NCBI RefSeq assembly: GCF_003086695.1
Contig: NZ_CP025999.1
Coordinates: forward strand, 1,290,820-1,354,819
From: Stenotrophomonas sp. SAU14A_NAIMI4_8
GTDB lineage: Bacteria; Pseudomonadota; Gammaproteobacteria; Xanthomonadales; Xanthomonadaceae
Direction: 5' to 3'
Length of the DNA: 64,000 nucleotides
Positions within the stretch are counted from its first letter, which is position 1, and every line of letters begins with the position of its first letter. Under the pieces are notes generated by a model, which saw only the letters and a list, made by a program, of their open reading frames with translations, had not been told where the DNA came from and did not search any database. Of this stretch, positions 51,417 to 58,867 are shown piece by piece. The position numbers were made by a program, and so were the translations under genes.

Positions 51417-51532
51417 TCGCAGTCTCCATGGTGGTGGAGAGGATTGCGGCCCAGCTCCTTGCGTAGCCCGCGCAACGCACGGGCACAGTGCGGATTCTGC
51501 CTGAGCGCGCGATGCGGTTGAAGTGCCTGGGG
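51413..51532 (-). pseudogene. possible remnant of an ECF sigma factor C terminus
   Basis: An open stretch of 39 codons without a start, closed by TGA that overlaps the fecR ATG as ATGA. The translation includes HRALRQNPHCARALRGLRKE, a basic helix resembling the tail after region 4.2 of FecI-like sigma factors. Position and overlap match a sigma-fecR junction, but the stretch is short and the match is by eye only. Confidence 0.35.
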
Positions 51533-51610
51533 TCATACGGTACTGGGCGATGCTGCGGCGTGAGCGCCGGCGCGCTATGGTCGGGGCAGGATTCCCACGC
51601 AGGCCCACCC

Positions 51611-52615
51611 ATGCAGATCGCCGTATTCAGCGCCCGCCCCTACGATCGCCGCTTCCTGGACGAAGCCAGCGCGCAGCAGGGCGCGGGGCAGGGCCATGAG
51701 CTGGTCTACTTCGATGCCGCGCTGGACCTTCACACCGCGCCCCTGGCGCAGGGCTGCGCGGCGGTCTGCGTATTCGTGAACGATCGGCTGGATGCGCCGG
51801 TGCTGCAGGCCCTGCACGCCGGCGGCGTGCGCGCGGTACTGCTGCGCTGCGCCGGCTTCAACAACGTGGACGTGGCCGAAGCGCAGCGGCTGGGCCTGTT
51901 CGTGGCGCGGGTGCCGGCCTATTCGCCCGAAGCGGTGGCCGAGCACGCGCTGGCGCTGGTCATGACCCTGAACCGGCATACGCACCGCGCCTACAACCGC
52001 GTGCGCGAAGGCAACTTCATGCTGGACGGCCTGCTGGGCCGCACCCTGCATGGCCGCACGGTCGGCATCGTCGGCACCGGCAAGATCGGCCTGGCCACCG
52101 CCCGCATTTTCCGCGGCATGGGCTGCACGGTGCTGGGGCACGACCCGTACCCGTCGGCTGCGTTCGCCGACGTGGGCGACAGCGTGGCGCTGGATGAGCT
52201 GCTGGCGCGCGCCGATATCGTGTCGCTGCATTGCCCGCTGACGCCGGACACCCACCACCTGATCAACGATGCCTCGCTGGCGCGCATGAAGCCCGGCGCC
52301 ATGCTGGTGAACACCTCGCGCGGTGCCCTGGTGGACACCCACGCGGTGATCCGCGCGCTGAAGTCGCGGCGGCTGGGGCAACTGGCCATTGACGTGTACG
52401 AACAGGAAAGCGCGCTGTTCTTCCAGGACCTGTCCGGCGAGATCATCGACGACGAAGCCTTCCAGCGCCTGATGACCTTCCCCAACGTGCTGGTGACCGG
52501 CCACCAGGGCTTCTTCACCGTAGAGGCGCTGCAGGAGATTTCGGCGATCACGATGGGCAACCTGGCCGATTTCGCGGCGGGGCGGGGCTGCGCCAACCAG
52601 TTGCGGGCGGATTGA
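51611..52615 (+). CDS. ldhA: D-lactate dehydrogenase (fermentative, 2-hydroxyacid dehydrogenase family)
   Basis: A 334-residue NAD-dependent enzyme that reduces pyruvate to D-lactate. The NAD-binding motif is VGIVGTGKIGLATARIF. Catalytic Arg (NTSRGALVD), Glu (DVYEQESALFF) and His (GHQGFFT) are present. The FNNVDV and YSPEAVAEHAL segments match LdhA rather than other 2-hydroxyacid dehydrogenases. ATG 51611 fits the MQIAVFSARPYDR start. Divergent from fecR; the downstream tRNA promoter overlaps its stop codon. Confidence 0.92.
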   Translation: MQIAVFSARPYDRRFLDEASAQQGAGQGHELVYFDAALDLHTAPLAQGCAAVCVFVNDRLDAPVLQALHAGGVRAVLLRCAGFNNVDVAEAQRLGLFVARVPAYSPEAVAEHALALVMTLNRHTHRAYNRVREGNFMLDGLLGRTLHGRTVGIVGTGKIGLATARIFRGMGCTVLGHDPYPSAAFADVGDSVALDELLARADIVSLHCPLTPDTHHLINDASLARMKPGAMLVNTSRGALVDTHAVIRALKSRRLGQLAIDVYEQESALFFQDLSGEIIDDEAFQRLMTFPNVLVTGHQGFFTVEALQEISAITMGNLADFAAGRGCANQLRAD

Positions 52616-52641
52616 CCGCAGGGCTGGGCTGCCCGTAAAAT
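52612..52641 (+). promoter_or_regulatory. sigma-70 promoter of tRNA-Thr
   Basis: TTGACC (52612-52617) and TAAAAT (52636-52641) with an 18-nt spacer, ending 10 nt before the tRNA. The -35 box contains the ldhA stop codon. Confidence 0.8.
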
Positions 52642-52651
52642 CGCCTGCTCA

Positions 52652-52727
52652 GCCGGAATAGCTCAGTTGGTAGAGCGGCGCATTCGTAATGCGTAGGTCG
52701 CAGGTTCGACTCCTGTTTCCGGCACCA
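52652..52727 (+). tRNA. tRNA-Thr (anticodon CGT)
   Basis: A 76-nt cloverleaf: acceptor GCCGGAA/TTCCGGC, D-arm GCTCAGTTGGTAGAGC, anticodon stem GCGCA/TGCGT with loop TTCGTAA (anticodon CGT, reads ACG), T-arm CAGGTTCGACTCCTG, and encoded CCA at 52725-52727. Confidence 0.97.
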
Positions 52728-52735
52728 GTTAGATG

Positions 52736-52763
52736 AAAAGCCCCGGCCTTGGTCGGGGCTTTT
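52736..52763 (+). terminator. rho-independent terminator of the tRNA
   Basis: Stem AAAAGCCCCG / CGGGGCTTTT around an 8-nt loop, starting 8 nt after the CCA end. Confidence 0.9.
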
Positions 52764-52774
52764 CGTTTGGGCAG

Positions 52775-52837
52775 GTAGCGCCGGGCCATGCCCGGCGGAA
52801 CACTTGGCTCCCCAGTAGTGCCAGCCCACGGCTGGCA
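52775..52837. repeat. two GTAG REP elements after the tRNA
   Basis: GTAG at 52775 (arms CGCCGGGC/GCCCGGCG) and GTAG at 52815 (arms TGCCAGCC/GGCTGGCA), directly before the accessory region. Confidence 0.85.
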
Positions 52838-52909
52838 GCGCCGGATTCCCACCACCGGCCCGCGGCCGGCGTGACACACAATCAGGTCGTCCCCGCCACC
52901 GTCGGGTAG

Positions 52910-53113
52910 GCGCAGACTTGGGGAGGCCATGTCATCTCGACGGGAGAGTGGCGCCACCGCAAACTGCGGTTATGGTGGTTGAGCCAGAACCCGTCAGACG
53001 AACATTTTCCCGCGCGGCAAGATGGCGGCTGGCAAGTTGATCTGACCCGGCGATTTTTCAATGCGAACGCAGCGGGACAAAAACTGCACATGCCAGCATC
53101 GACCGAAAAATGA
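52910..53113 (+). pseudogene. start-less ORF fragment, possible toxin C-terminal tail
   Basis: 67 open codons follow a TAG at 52907 and have no ATG, GTG or TTG with a ribosome-binding site. The residues look protein-like (TGEWRHRKLRLWWLSQ, then GGWQVDLTRRFFNANAAGQK). The TGA at 53111 overlaps the ATG of the Imm8 gene (ATGA), the arrangement expected for a toxin gene followed by its immunity gene. Interpretation: decayed or horizontally displaced toxin end. No family is recognised. Confidence 0.45.
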
Positions 53114-53475
53114 CTAAAGCGAGACTGCGGGGACTGGACACGGCTGATTGGGATTCTGCGCTCAAGACCCATCAAGAATCCGGCCTGTTTGGTTGTTACT
53201 TTCAAGCTTCCATTGGGCTGGATGATAGCCATGGGGCGGACCTTTTTGGCTTCACCGCATGCAACCGGGAGTGGCTCGAACGCATGGAGGATGAGGGTAA
53301 GTCCATTCCAAAGCTTGTCATCGTAGATGAAGTCAGCTTTGAAGCAGTTGAGCGCGCGGTCCTGCGCGTGTGTGCGACTGTGCCTGATGGAACGTGGGCA
53401 GAAATGGCCAGCAAGCTGGCTGAAATGATGGATTGGGAGTTTGAAGGCTATGTGCCCTTGATCGGCGAGGAGTAG
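53110..53475 (+). CDS. Imm8-like immunity protein
   Basis: A 121-residue cytosolic protein. The pattern F-x-C-Y-F-Q-A-S-I-G, then GADLFGFTACNREWLERM and a C-terminal WEFEGYVPL, fits the Imm8 family of polymorphic-toxin immunity proteins. It would neutralise a toxin delivered by contact-dependent or type VI secretion; no intact toxin is in the window. Its ATG overlaps the stop of the upstream fragment. Upstream DNA has lower GC than the core genes by eye. Confidence 0.75.
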   Translation: MTKARLRGLDTADWDSALKTHQESGLFGCYFQASIGLDDSHGADLFGFTACNREWLERMEDEGKSIPKLVIVDEVSFEAVERAVLRVCATVPDGTWAEMASKLAEMMDWEFEGYVPLIGEE

Positions 53476-53564
53476 GTGTGGCGAACGACAGTGGACCGAA
53501 ATGACGCAGTGAAAGGTGGATGAACCAGCGGTTCCTGCACACCCCGCATCATGGCATCAGGACG

Positions 53565-54026
53565 ATGAAGAACATTCTTAATGTCACGGTGTTGTGCCTG
53601 ACAATCACGGCATGTGTTGGTTCGTTTCGGCGCGCGGAGCCTCTGGACTTCAGTCTCTCGGTGACTGACAGTCTCGCAGAGAGACGATACGGCGTTGTCC
53701 TGACCTCTGCAGCGGCCGTGCCGTTGTGCCTATCCAAGGAGGGCTGGCCTGGCCCGGATGGGACCTTCCTGACGGGGTACGATGGGGCCATTCTGACCAC
53801 AAGCGCAGGCCCGATCCATCCGAAAGCTGTCTTGACAGCATTCTGTCCGGACGGATGTGGTGAAGTCCGTCTGGAGCCAGGCCAGACGCTGCGCGGCAAC
53901 ATTGCTTACGCGGCGTTTGGCAATGCCGACGACATAGCAGAAGATTCAGCGCGCTCCCTGTCATTCACCGTGTATCCGTACTACTGCCGGCGGTCCGCGA
54001 GGTTACACATGGGCGACAGACCCTAA
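53565..54026 (+). CDS. putative lipoprotein of unknown function
   Basis: 153 residues from ATG 53565. The N terminus MKNILNVTVLCLTITACVG has a lipobox (TITAC) with the modified Cys at residue 17. The mature part is beta-rich and contains further cysteines (PLCLSKEG, AFCPDGCGEV, YYCRR), possibly disulfide-bonded in the periplasm. An alternative ATG at 53520 would put 15 polar residues before the signal peptide. It resembles small immunity-type lipoproteins in size, but no family is recognised. Confidence 0.65.
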   Translation: MKNILNVTVLCLTITACVGSFRRAEPLDFSLSVTDSLAERRYGVVLTSAAAVPLCLSKEGWPGPDGTFLTGYDGAILTTSAGPIHPKAVLTAFCPDGCGEVRLEPGQTLRGNIAYAAFGNADDIAEDSARSLSFTVYPYYCRRSARLHMGDRP

Positions 54027-54218
54027 CTCCCCGTTACAGGCCCAAGTGCGGTAGGTTTCAGCGAAAGAGGTGCTTACGCCACGGACGCTTCCGCCGCATG
54101 GCAGCCCAAGACCCTTGAGGACTTTGCTCGCCGGCTGACGAAAGGCGCGGTGTCCCGAATCCTGCACGCGGACCGACAATCGAGAGCGTCAACATTCCGG
54201 AGGATCAACTCAGGCCCC

Positions 54219-54758
54219 ATGAAACCCTACACCACGATCAAAGTGCTTCCTGAAGGTGTGCGCTATCTTTCGATGCAACTGGCGGGGGCGGAGCCGATGG
54301 AACTCACTGGACTGCTGCACGGGCGTCAGCTCCTCGCGTGCTGGATTCCTGTTTCGCAGACCGCTGACGCGGCCTGGCTGGTGATCTTGAAGTTCGGCCA
54401 TGACGTGCGGATCGAACTGACATGCTCCAGTACGTCCATCGAGTCGTGGGAGGAGTTTGGGACTGTCAACGTCGAAGTGATAGAAGGTCGTGTCGCTGAG
54501 CCAAGTTGCGAACATGTAATGTTGGAGCTTCCTGACAAGCTCTATGTTGCACGCACCGAGATCGTTCGCTGGCTGGGCGCTGGACTGATCGCTGATGCTG
54601 GAATCCGTCTGCACTTCTCGGATGGTCGTATGCTTTCGGCTGTCGCGGTGGATATCCCGGGGGCGATGTGCTTGACCCTGCCTGGGCACACAGAGCCGCA
54701 ATTATGGCAATTCCCCGCGAAACAGTACGTCTGCGTGGCAGTTGATGAAGCGGCATGA
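54219..54758 (+). CDS. hypothetical protein in the accessory region
   Basis: 179 residues from ATG 54219 (MKPYTTIKVLPEGVRYLS). Mixed alpha/beta composition with no signal peptide or membrane segment; the end HFSDGRMLSAVAVDIPG has the look of small cytosolic immunity proteins, which is only a guess. The GGAGG at 54199 is rather far from the ATG. The reading frame stays open upstream back to the lipoprotein stop at 54026 (LEDFARRLTKGAVSRIL), so either a GTG start at 54150 or a fossil upstream part is possible. Confidence 0.55.
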   Translation: MKPYTTIKVLPEGVRYLSMQLAGAEPMELTGLLHGRQLLACWIPVSQTADAAWLVILKFGHDVRIELTCSSTSIESWEEFGTVNVEVIEGRVAEPSCEHVMLELPDKLYVARTEIVRWLGAGLIADAGIRLHFSDGRMLSAVAVDIPGAMCLTLPGHTEPQLWQFPAKQYVCVAVDEAA

Positions 54759-54837
54759 CTGGAGCTGCGTGTGGGACACTGCACTGCAGTAACCACTAAT
54801 TGATCGGGTCTCAACGCAGTCCTTCCGGAATGATGCT

Positions 54838-55266
54838 ATGAGCAGTGAACGAACCTCTGATGAGGCTGTGCGCCAATTAATCGATAGGCTTGATGCGCTG
54901 CTCGAAGTCGCTGGATTGGAGAGCAGCGATAGCGCTCGCGCGAAGCTTGCCATCGCACTGTGCGGTCGGCTTGGCGATCGTCTTGATGGCGAGCGATTGG
55001 CTGCGGTGAACGCGGCGCGAGACTTCTGGGTCATGGGGCGGGCCGCCGAGTACAACAAGTGGCTCCATGTATTCTGGTCCAGCGGAGGCGAGCGGCGGCT
55101 TTTGGATCCAATTGATCGGTTGGTCTGGTGTGCGCTGGCCCGCCCGGGCGGACTTGACGGGTATGCAGCGGAGTACTTGATCCTCGAAGCTTGCGACGCT
55201 GGCATCGGGCTGGATGAGATCTCCGAGGCATTGGCCGAAGTCGTGCCTGGTTACATCGCCGGTTGA
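54838..55266 (+). CDS. hypothetical all-helical protein
   Basis: 142 residues, rich in Ala, Leu, Arg and Glu, predicted helical throughout. Recognisable stretches are RQLIDRLDALLEVAGL and NAARDFWVMGRAAEYNKWLH. There is no signal peptide. Size, helical character and neighbourhood would suit an immunity protein, but I cannot assign a family. It is followed by a fragment homologous to the gene at 55938. Confidence 0.6.
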   Translation: MSSERTSDEAVRQLIDRLDALLEVAGLESSDSARAKLAIALCGRLGDRLDGERLAAVNAARDFWVMGRAAEYNKWLHVFWSSGGERRLLDPIDRLVWCALARPGGLDGYAAEYLILEACDAGIGLDEISEALAEVVPGYIAG

Positions 55267-55290
55267 GGGTCAAGCGTCAGGTCACAAGCC

Positions 55291-55440
55291 AATTTCGTGC
55301 ACTTCACCAAGTCGTTTGAGGCATCCGCCCCGCAGCCGGGCGCGCAGGAGCTACGGGTGTCGATGCTGCGGTGGCTGGCGGAAACACCCGATTACAGCGT
55401 GACCCTCTGCCAGGTCATGAACCTGCCTGACTAGGATTAG
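55291..55440 (+). pseudogene. partial duplicate of the 55938-57209 gene
   Basis: 150 bp match 56079-56228 with scattered substitutions. The encoded segment has NFVHFTKSFEASAPQPGAQE where the intact gene has NFVRLTQSLEASPQQPGAQE, then LRVSMLRWLAETPDY in both. It ends at an in-frame TAG where the intact gene has CAG. Neither start nor signal peptide is present. It is a remnant of an older duplication or recombination. Confidence 0.85.
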
Positions 55441-55530
55441 CTCGTTATCGCAAGCTACAGTCTGACAAATAGGACAAGGGGCGGTGGGTGTTGCCGTCGA
55501 TGTGGCTCAATCAAAAGTTGAGGGAAAGAA

Positions 55531-55722
55531 GTGAATCCAGCTATTCGAAGTTTTCTCGGAGCACAGCTTGGGGCGGCTCTAATACTGGGTGCGCTTTACT
55601 ACATATCTGTGAAGGTGGAAAAATCCCACCCGTTGAGTTGGTATGTCATGGTGTGGTTTGTATACACGCTCGTATTTGGAATATTCTCTGTGGTTGAGTA
55701 CATGAGGCAGAAGCGTCGGTAG
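55531..55722 (+). CDS. small two-helix membrane protein
   Basis: 63 residues from GTG 55531, preceded by GAGGGAAAGAA. Two hydrophobic helices (FLGAQLGAALILGALYYIS and WYVMVWFVYTLVFGIFSVV) and a basic end (MRQKRR). The local DNA is notably less GC-rich than the core genome. Function unknown; overlapping minus-strand frames look like shadows. Confidence 0.55.
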   Translation: MNPAIRSFLGAQLGAALILGALYYISVKVEKSHPLSWYVMVWFVYTLVFGIFSVVEYMRQKRR

Positions 55723-55937
55723 CTCTTTCCTGAGGTTTTTCCCGCTTTGGGCGAAGTCGCGCGCGCCCCTCCAAATGATCTCTTCGTGGGCGGAGCAGAG
55801 AATGATAGATGCGCCAACGCATTCCGTGAGTCGCATTGATCTTGTCAATCGATCCAGCTGCGATCTTGGAAGAAATCTTCTATCTGAGTAGGTAGGCTTC
55901 TGGTAACGATATGTTGCGAGTACAGGGACCGTAAACC

Positions 55938-57209
55938 ATGGCATCAGTAAGCACACTGCGCCGTTTCACCGCCTTTTCCATCATCGGCATCGCTACGGCG
56001 CTTTCCGTCCCCGCATCGGCCGCACAACCCGATGCGCCCGCGCCGCAGGCCACCGCCCCGCAACCCATAAACGCCACCAATTTCGTGCGCCTCACCCAGT
56101 CGCTGGAAGCATCCCCACAGCAGCCGGGCGCGCAGGAACTTCGGGTGTCGATGCTGCGTTGGCTGGCGGAAACGCCGGATTACATGGTGACCCTCTGCCA
56201 GGTCATGAACCTGCCTGACCAGGATGAGGCGGCCAAGAAGATCGGCCTGGATCTGCTGATGCAGCAGAGCTTCGGCAATCTGGTTTTCCAGATAGACCAG
56301 CGCGAAAGCAGCGATCAGCTCAGCCGACAGGTGGCCGGTGTGGAAAGCGCGCTGCGCGCCTATGCGGCCTTCATTTCAGCCGATCCTGCGCTGCGCATTG
56401 CGGCCATGGATACGTTGGCCGCGCAGCAGAAGGTCGGCACGCTGCGCGCGCATCTGGCGCCTGTGGTGAAGGCGGAATGCGGTGCCAGCGACAACACGGT
56501 CATGCTCAACCCGGAAACGGCAGGGCAGGGGGCGGCTGCGCCGTCGCCGTTCCTGGGCGGTTTCCTGCGCGCGACCAGCGTGGTCTACCCGCTGCAGGTG
56601 GGCCAGTGGAAGGCGCTGGGCGAGCGCCGCTACGACGATGTCGCGGGCGGTGCCTCGGTGCGCTTCCAGCAGCCCGGCAACGAGGACGGCTGGATCGATG
56701 TGTACTTCTACCCGGTGGGCGTGCTGGACCAGGAACAGCGTGCCGGTCTGCTGGAAGGTGAGCGCAAGGGCTTGCTGGAGGCGCGCAGCGCAGCGATGGC
56801 AGGGCGCGATGATATGTCGCGCGTGCAGACGGTGACCTTGAAGGTCGCACCGGCGCAGCCGGACGCGGCCAACAGCATCGAGGCCAGCGTGCTGGATTTC
56901 GGTTTCGTGCGCGATGGCAAGGAGTACAGTTCGGTAATGCTGCTCGCCATCGACCGCTTGTATGCCATCAAGCTGCGCTACAGCGTGCCGACTGCAACGG
57001 TTAACCGCAAGGCAGCGCGCGGCGAGGTTGAAACCTTTGCAGCGGCTTTGCTGCCGCAACTGGATATCAGCAATTCCGGTGGCTGCGGCAGTGTTCCCGT
57101 GACCGCACGCGATCGCCTGCGCCTGGGCTGCACCGGCACCGACCCGGTACTGCCGGTGGTAGGCGAGGGGCAGCGGGAAATGCGCTTCGAGTACGCACCG
57201 CCACGCTAA
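55938..57209 (+). CDS. secreted protein of unknown function
   Basis: 423 residues with a signal peptide (IIGIATALSVPASA-AQP). The N-terminal third is helical and includes the segment duplicated at 55291. The C-terminal part is a mixed domain with FLGGFLRATSVVYPLQVGQW, GWIDVYFYPVG and a pair of Cys near the end (GGCGSV, RLGCTG). No family is recognised. The pseudogene at 57258 follows on the same strand. Codon use here is closer to the core genome than in the preceding 2 kb. Confidence 0.78.
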   Translation: MASVSTLRRFTAFSIIGIATALSVPASAAQPDAPAPQATAPQPINATNFVRLTQSLEASPQQPGAQELRVSMLRWLAETPDYMVTLCQVMNLPDQDEAAKKIGLDLLMQQSFGNLVFQIDQRESSDQLSRQVAGVESALRAYAAFISADPALRIAAMDTLAAQQKVGTLRAHLAPVVKAECGASDNTVMLNPETAGQGAAAPSPFLGGFLRATSVVYPLQVGQWKALGERRYDDVAGGASVRFQQPGNEDGWIDVYFYPVGVLDQEQRAGLLEGERKGLLEARSAAMAGRDDMSRVQTVTLKVAPAQPDAANSIEASVLDFGFVRDGKEYSSVMLLAIDRLYAIKLRYSVPTATVNRKAARGEVETFAAALLPQLDISNSGGCGSVPVTARDRLRLGCTGTDPVLPVVGEGQREMRFEYAPPR

Positions 57210-57257
57210 GCCAAGGCGATACGCGCGCGGCTGGCCACAGGCATCAGGAATGTTCCG

Positions 57258-57725
57258 ATGGATTCACAGACCCAGCGTTTCCTCGCCTATCTGCTTTCAA
57301 GCGGCGCAGTCGGCAGCACCCCTGTCGAATACACGGCGCACCTGCAGCAGTACTACAGCGGCCAGCCGCGCGTGCCGCGGCCCATCGAGGCTGACATCGA
57401 CGCGTAGCTGGGCCATGCCGACCCCGCGGCGTTACTGCGCGCGGCACAGTGGCTGGTGCAGGGGTATGCACTGGCCAATACGTTTCCGTCGCTGCATCTG
57501 GCGTGGGTGAAGCGGTTGCTCGATGAAGGCTGTCTGCAACCGCTGCAGGCGATTCCCTTGCTTGCTCTGCGGCCGGCACATCACACGCTTGATGAGCAGG
57601 GACAGGAAATTGCCTGGCTGGCGCTGCACGCCGTCGAGGAGGGGCGCGAGGCCGAAGAGCAGCAGCTCCTGCTTTCCCTGCTCGCGACCTATCCTCACCC
57701 GCCCGCACCATGCCGCACGAACTGA
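57258..57725 (+). pseudogene. unknown gene interrupted by one in-frame amber codon
   Basis: 156 codons from ATG 57258 to TGA 57725, interrupted only by TAG at 57405 (codon 50), where CAG would restore the frame. Before the stop: MDSQTQRFLAYLLSSGAVGS. After it: DPAALLRAAQWLVQGYALAN. Both halves are helical and keep core-like codon use, so the mutation looks recent. It overlaps the minus-strand gene at 57695 tail to tail by 31 nt. Function unknown. Confidence 0.8.
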
Positions 57726-58054
57726 CCACGCTGGCGCATGGCCCGCCACCATTCATGTTCCAGCTCCCACAGATCCGGCACCTGCTCGCGCGAATTTTCG
57801 AACACGATAATCACCATGCGCTTGGGCGAGTTATCGACCAGTAATACCGGTTTGTCCCCAGCATACAGTTCGAAATGGCGCGCCCCGCGGGCGGCCGGGC
57901 TGACGCGCAGTCCGTCAGCACTGCGTTCCTGCGCAAACTGCGCGGCTTCCTGCCACATCTGCAGGAAGTTCGGCACGGTCTGTTTGCTGTAGCTGTTTAC
58001 ACTGAGTGCGGGTTCCGGCAGATACAGATGGCCGGCAAGCAGGCCTAGCAGCAT
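57695..58054 (-). CDS. hypothetical membrane-anchored protein
   Basis: 119 residues from ATG 58054: an N-terminal hydrophobic segment (MLLGLLAGHLYL), then a mixed domain with FELYAGDKPVLLVDNSPKRM and a Trp/Glu-rich end (LWELEHEWWRAMRQRG). The frame is open further upstream (a GTG adjoins the ATG), so the start is uncertain. It lies 38 nt downstream of the 58093 gene and may be co-transcribed with it. Confidence 0.6.
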   Translation of the reverse strand: MLLGLLAGHLYLPEPALSVNSYSKQTVPNFLQMWQEAAQFAQERSADGLRVSPAARGARHFELYAGDKPVLLVDNSPKRMVIIVFENSREQVPDLWELEHEWWRAMRQRGQFVRHGAGG

Positions 58055-58092
58055 CACGACGGCTGTCGGAATGGAGGCCGCCGCGCCCCTGG

Positions 58093-58449
58093 CTACGGTT
58101 GCACCTGCAGGCAGCTGGCCGCATGGGCGGTCAGGGCAATGCAGGCCAGCATCAATCCTTCCATGCTGCGGTCGCCCAGGGTGTCTTCGGGCTGGCCGGC
58201 CTGGCGGGTGCGCTCGGCCGCCAGCAGCATCTGCTGCACGGTGGCCAGGCCGGCCAGGGCGCAATCGGCGTCGGCCAGTTGCAGGCGCCGGCCGGGCGGC
58301 AGGGCGCGTTCGGGCCAGGGCTGGCCATTGGCGGCCGCGCCGGCCTGGATGCGCCGCAGCGTGGGGATGAAGGTGCTGGGGTCGGTGCCGGGTTCGCCAG
58401 CAGGCGCCGCGCGGCGGGCGGTCAGATCAGGAAATTCCGATGCGTTCAT
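58093..58449 (-). CDS. hypothetical protein preceded by a structured leader
   Basis: 118 residues from ATG 58449 (MNASEFPDLTARRAAPAGEP). Its C-terminal half is helical: LADADCALAGLATVQQMLLA and SMEGLMLACIALTAHAASCL. It resembles, in length and layout, small helical DUF3077/DUF6124-type proteins from pseudomonads, but I hold this loosely. CACGGAGCATCTGCC precedes the ATG on the minus strand. The long upstream open frame runs through the hairpin element and is unlikely to be translated. Confidence 0.6.
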   Translation of the reverse strand: MNASEFPDLTARRAAPAGEPGTDPSTFIPTLRRIQAGAAANGQPWPERALPPGRRLQLADADCALAGLATVQQMLLAAERTRQAGQPEDTLGDRSMEGLMLACIALTAHAASCLQVQP

Positions 58450-58476
58450 GGCAGATGCTCCGTGCAAAACACAAAG

Positions 58477-58668
58477 CGCCACCGCAGGGGTGGCGGACGG
58501 TACGTGGCGGCAAAAACCGGTAGTTACTGGAACCCGGTGGGTGCATGCGAACACGCACCCCCACGCACCGCCCGCCAAAGAACGCGAACGGATTGCCAGC
58601 CGGCGCCACGCAGAGGTGGCGCCGGCTGACAAGCGTAAACAACCCAGTAACATTCGGGTTTTGCCGAC
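58477..58668 (-). ncRNA. candidate structured RNA / leader element
   Basis: About 190 nt immediately upstream of the 58093-58449 gene can fold into several stems. An outer imperfect 22-bp stem pairs 58509-58530 with 58644-58665 (GGCAAAAACCGG-type arm against its complement). Inside it are GGGTGC/GCACCC (58539-58560) and a perfect 12-bp hairpin (58598-58609 with 58616-58627). Outside, CGCCACC/GGTGGCG (58477-58495) lies nearest the gene. It could be a cis-acting leader, a small RNA or a mobile palindromic element. Confidence 0.45.
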
Positions 58669-58867
58669 CCGGCCACTCGTTTTCAGTGGCATGCCATGGT
58701 GTGCACAGCCCGCGAGCGGCTGCCAAGGGCAGATTGCGTCAACGCAGGGGTGCTTTACGCTTCGGCGGCATTTTGGCACGCCGGCCCGCCGCCCGAAACG
58801 CCCGCCCGACAAGGCCGGGGGCTATCAGGCCCGGTTCAAAAGGCCAGCGCCGCCCGCATCGAACAGG

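Noticed and set aside
55579..55956. Minus-strand gene in the low-GC segment
   Set aside because: It overlaps the plus-strand two-helix gene, which has a better ribosome-binding site and clear membrane helices; the minus product has no recognisable feature.
52652..58450. Integrated element with att sites at tRNA-Thr
   Set aside because: I searched by eye for a second copy of the tRNA 3' end downstream and saw none, and there is no integrase or excisionase. The island may still be foreign, but not as an intact integrative element.
58598..58627. Transcription terminator
   Set aside because: A perfect stem-loop but no T-run on either strand, and it lies inside a larger fold upstream of a gene, so it is treated as part of the structured element.
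58477..58668. Retron msr-msd RNA
   Set aside because: The nested stems suggested it, but no reverse transcriptase gene lies nearby.
58450..58812. N-terminal extension of the 58093 gene through the hairpin region
   Set aside because: The frame is open, but the DNA is dominated by inverted repeats, the residues are rich in Arg, Cys and Gly with no fold-like pattern, and a good ATG with upstream GGAG exists at 58449.
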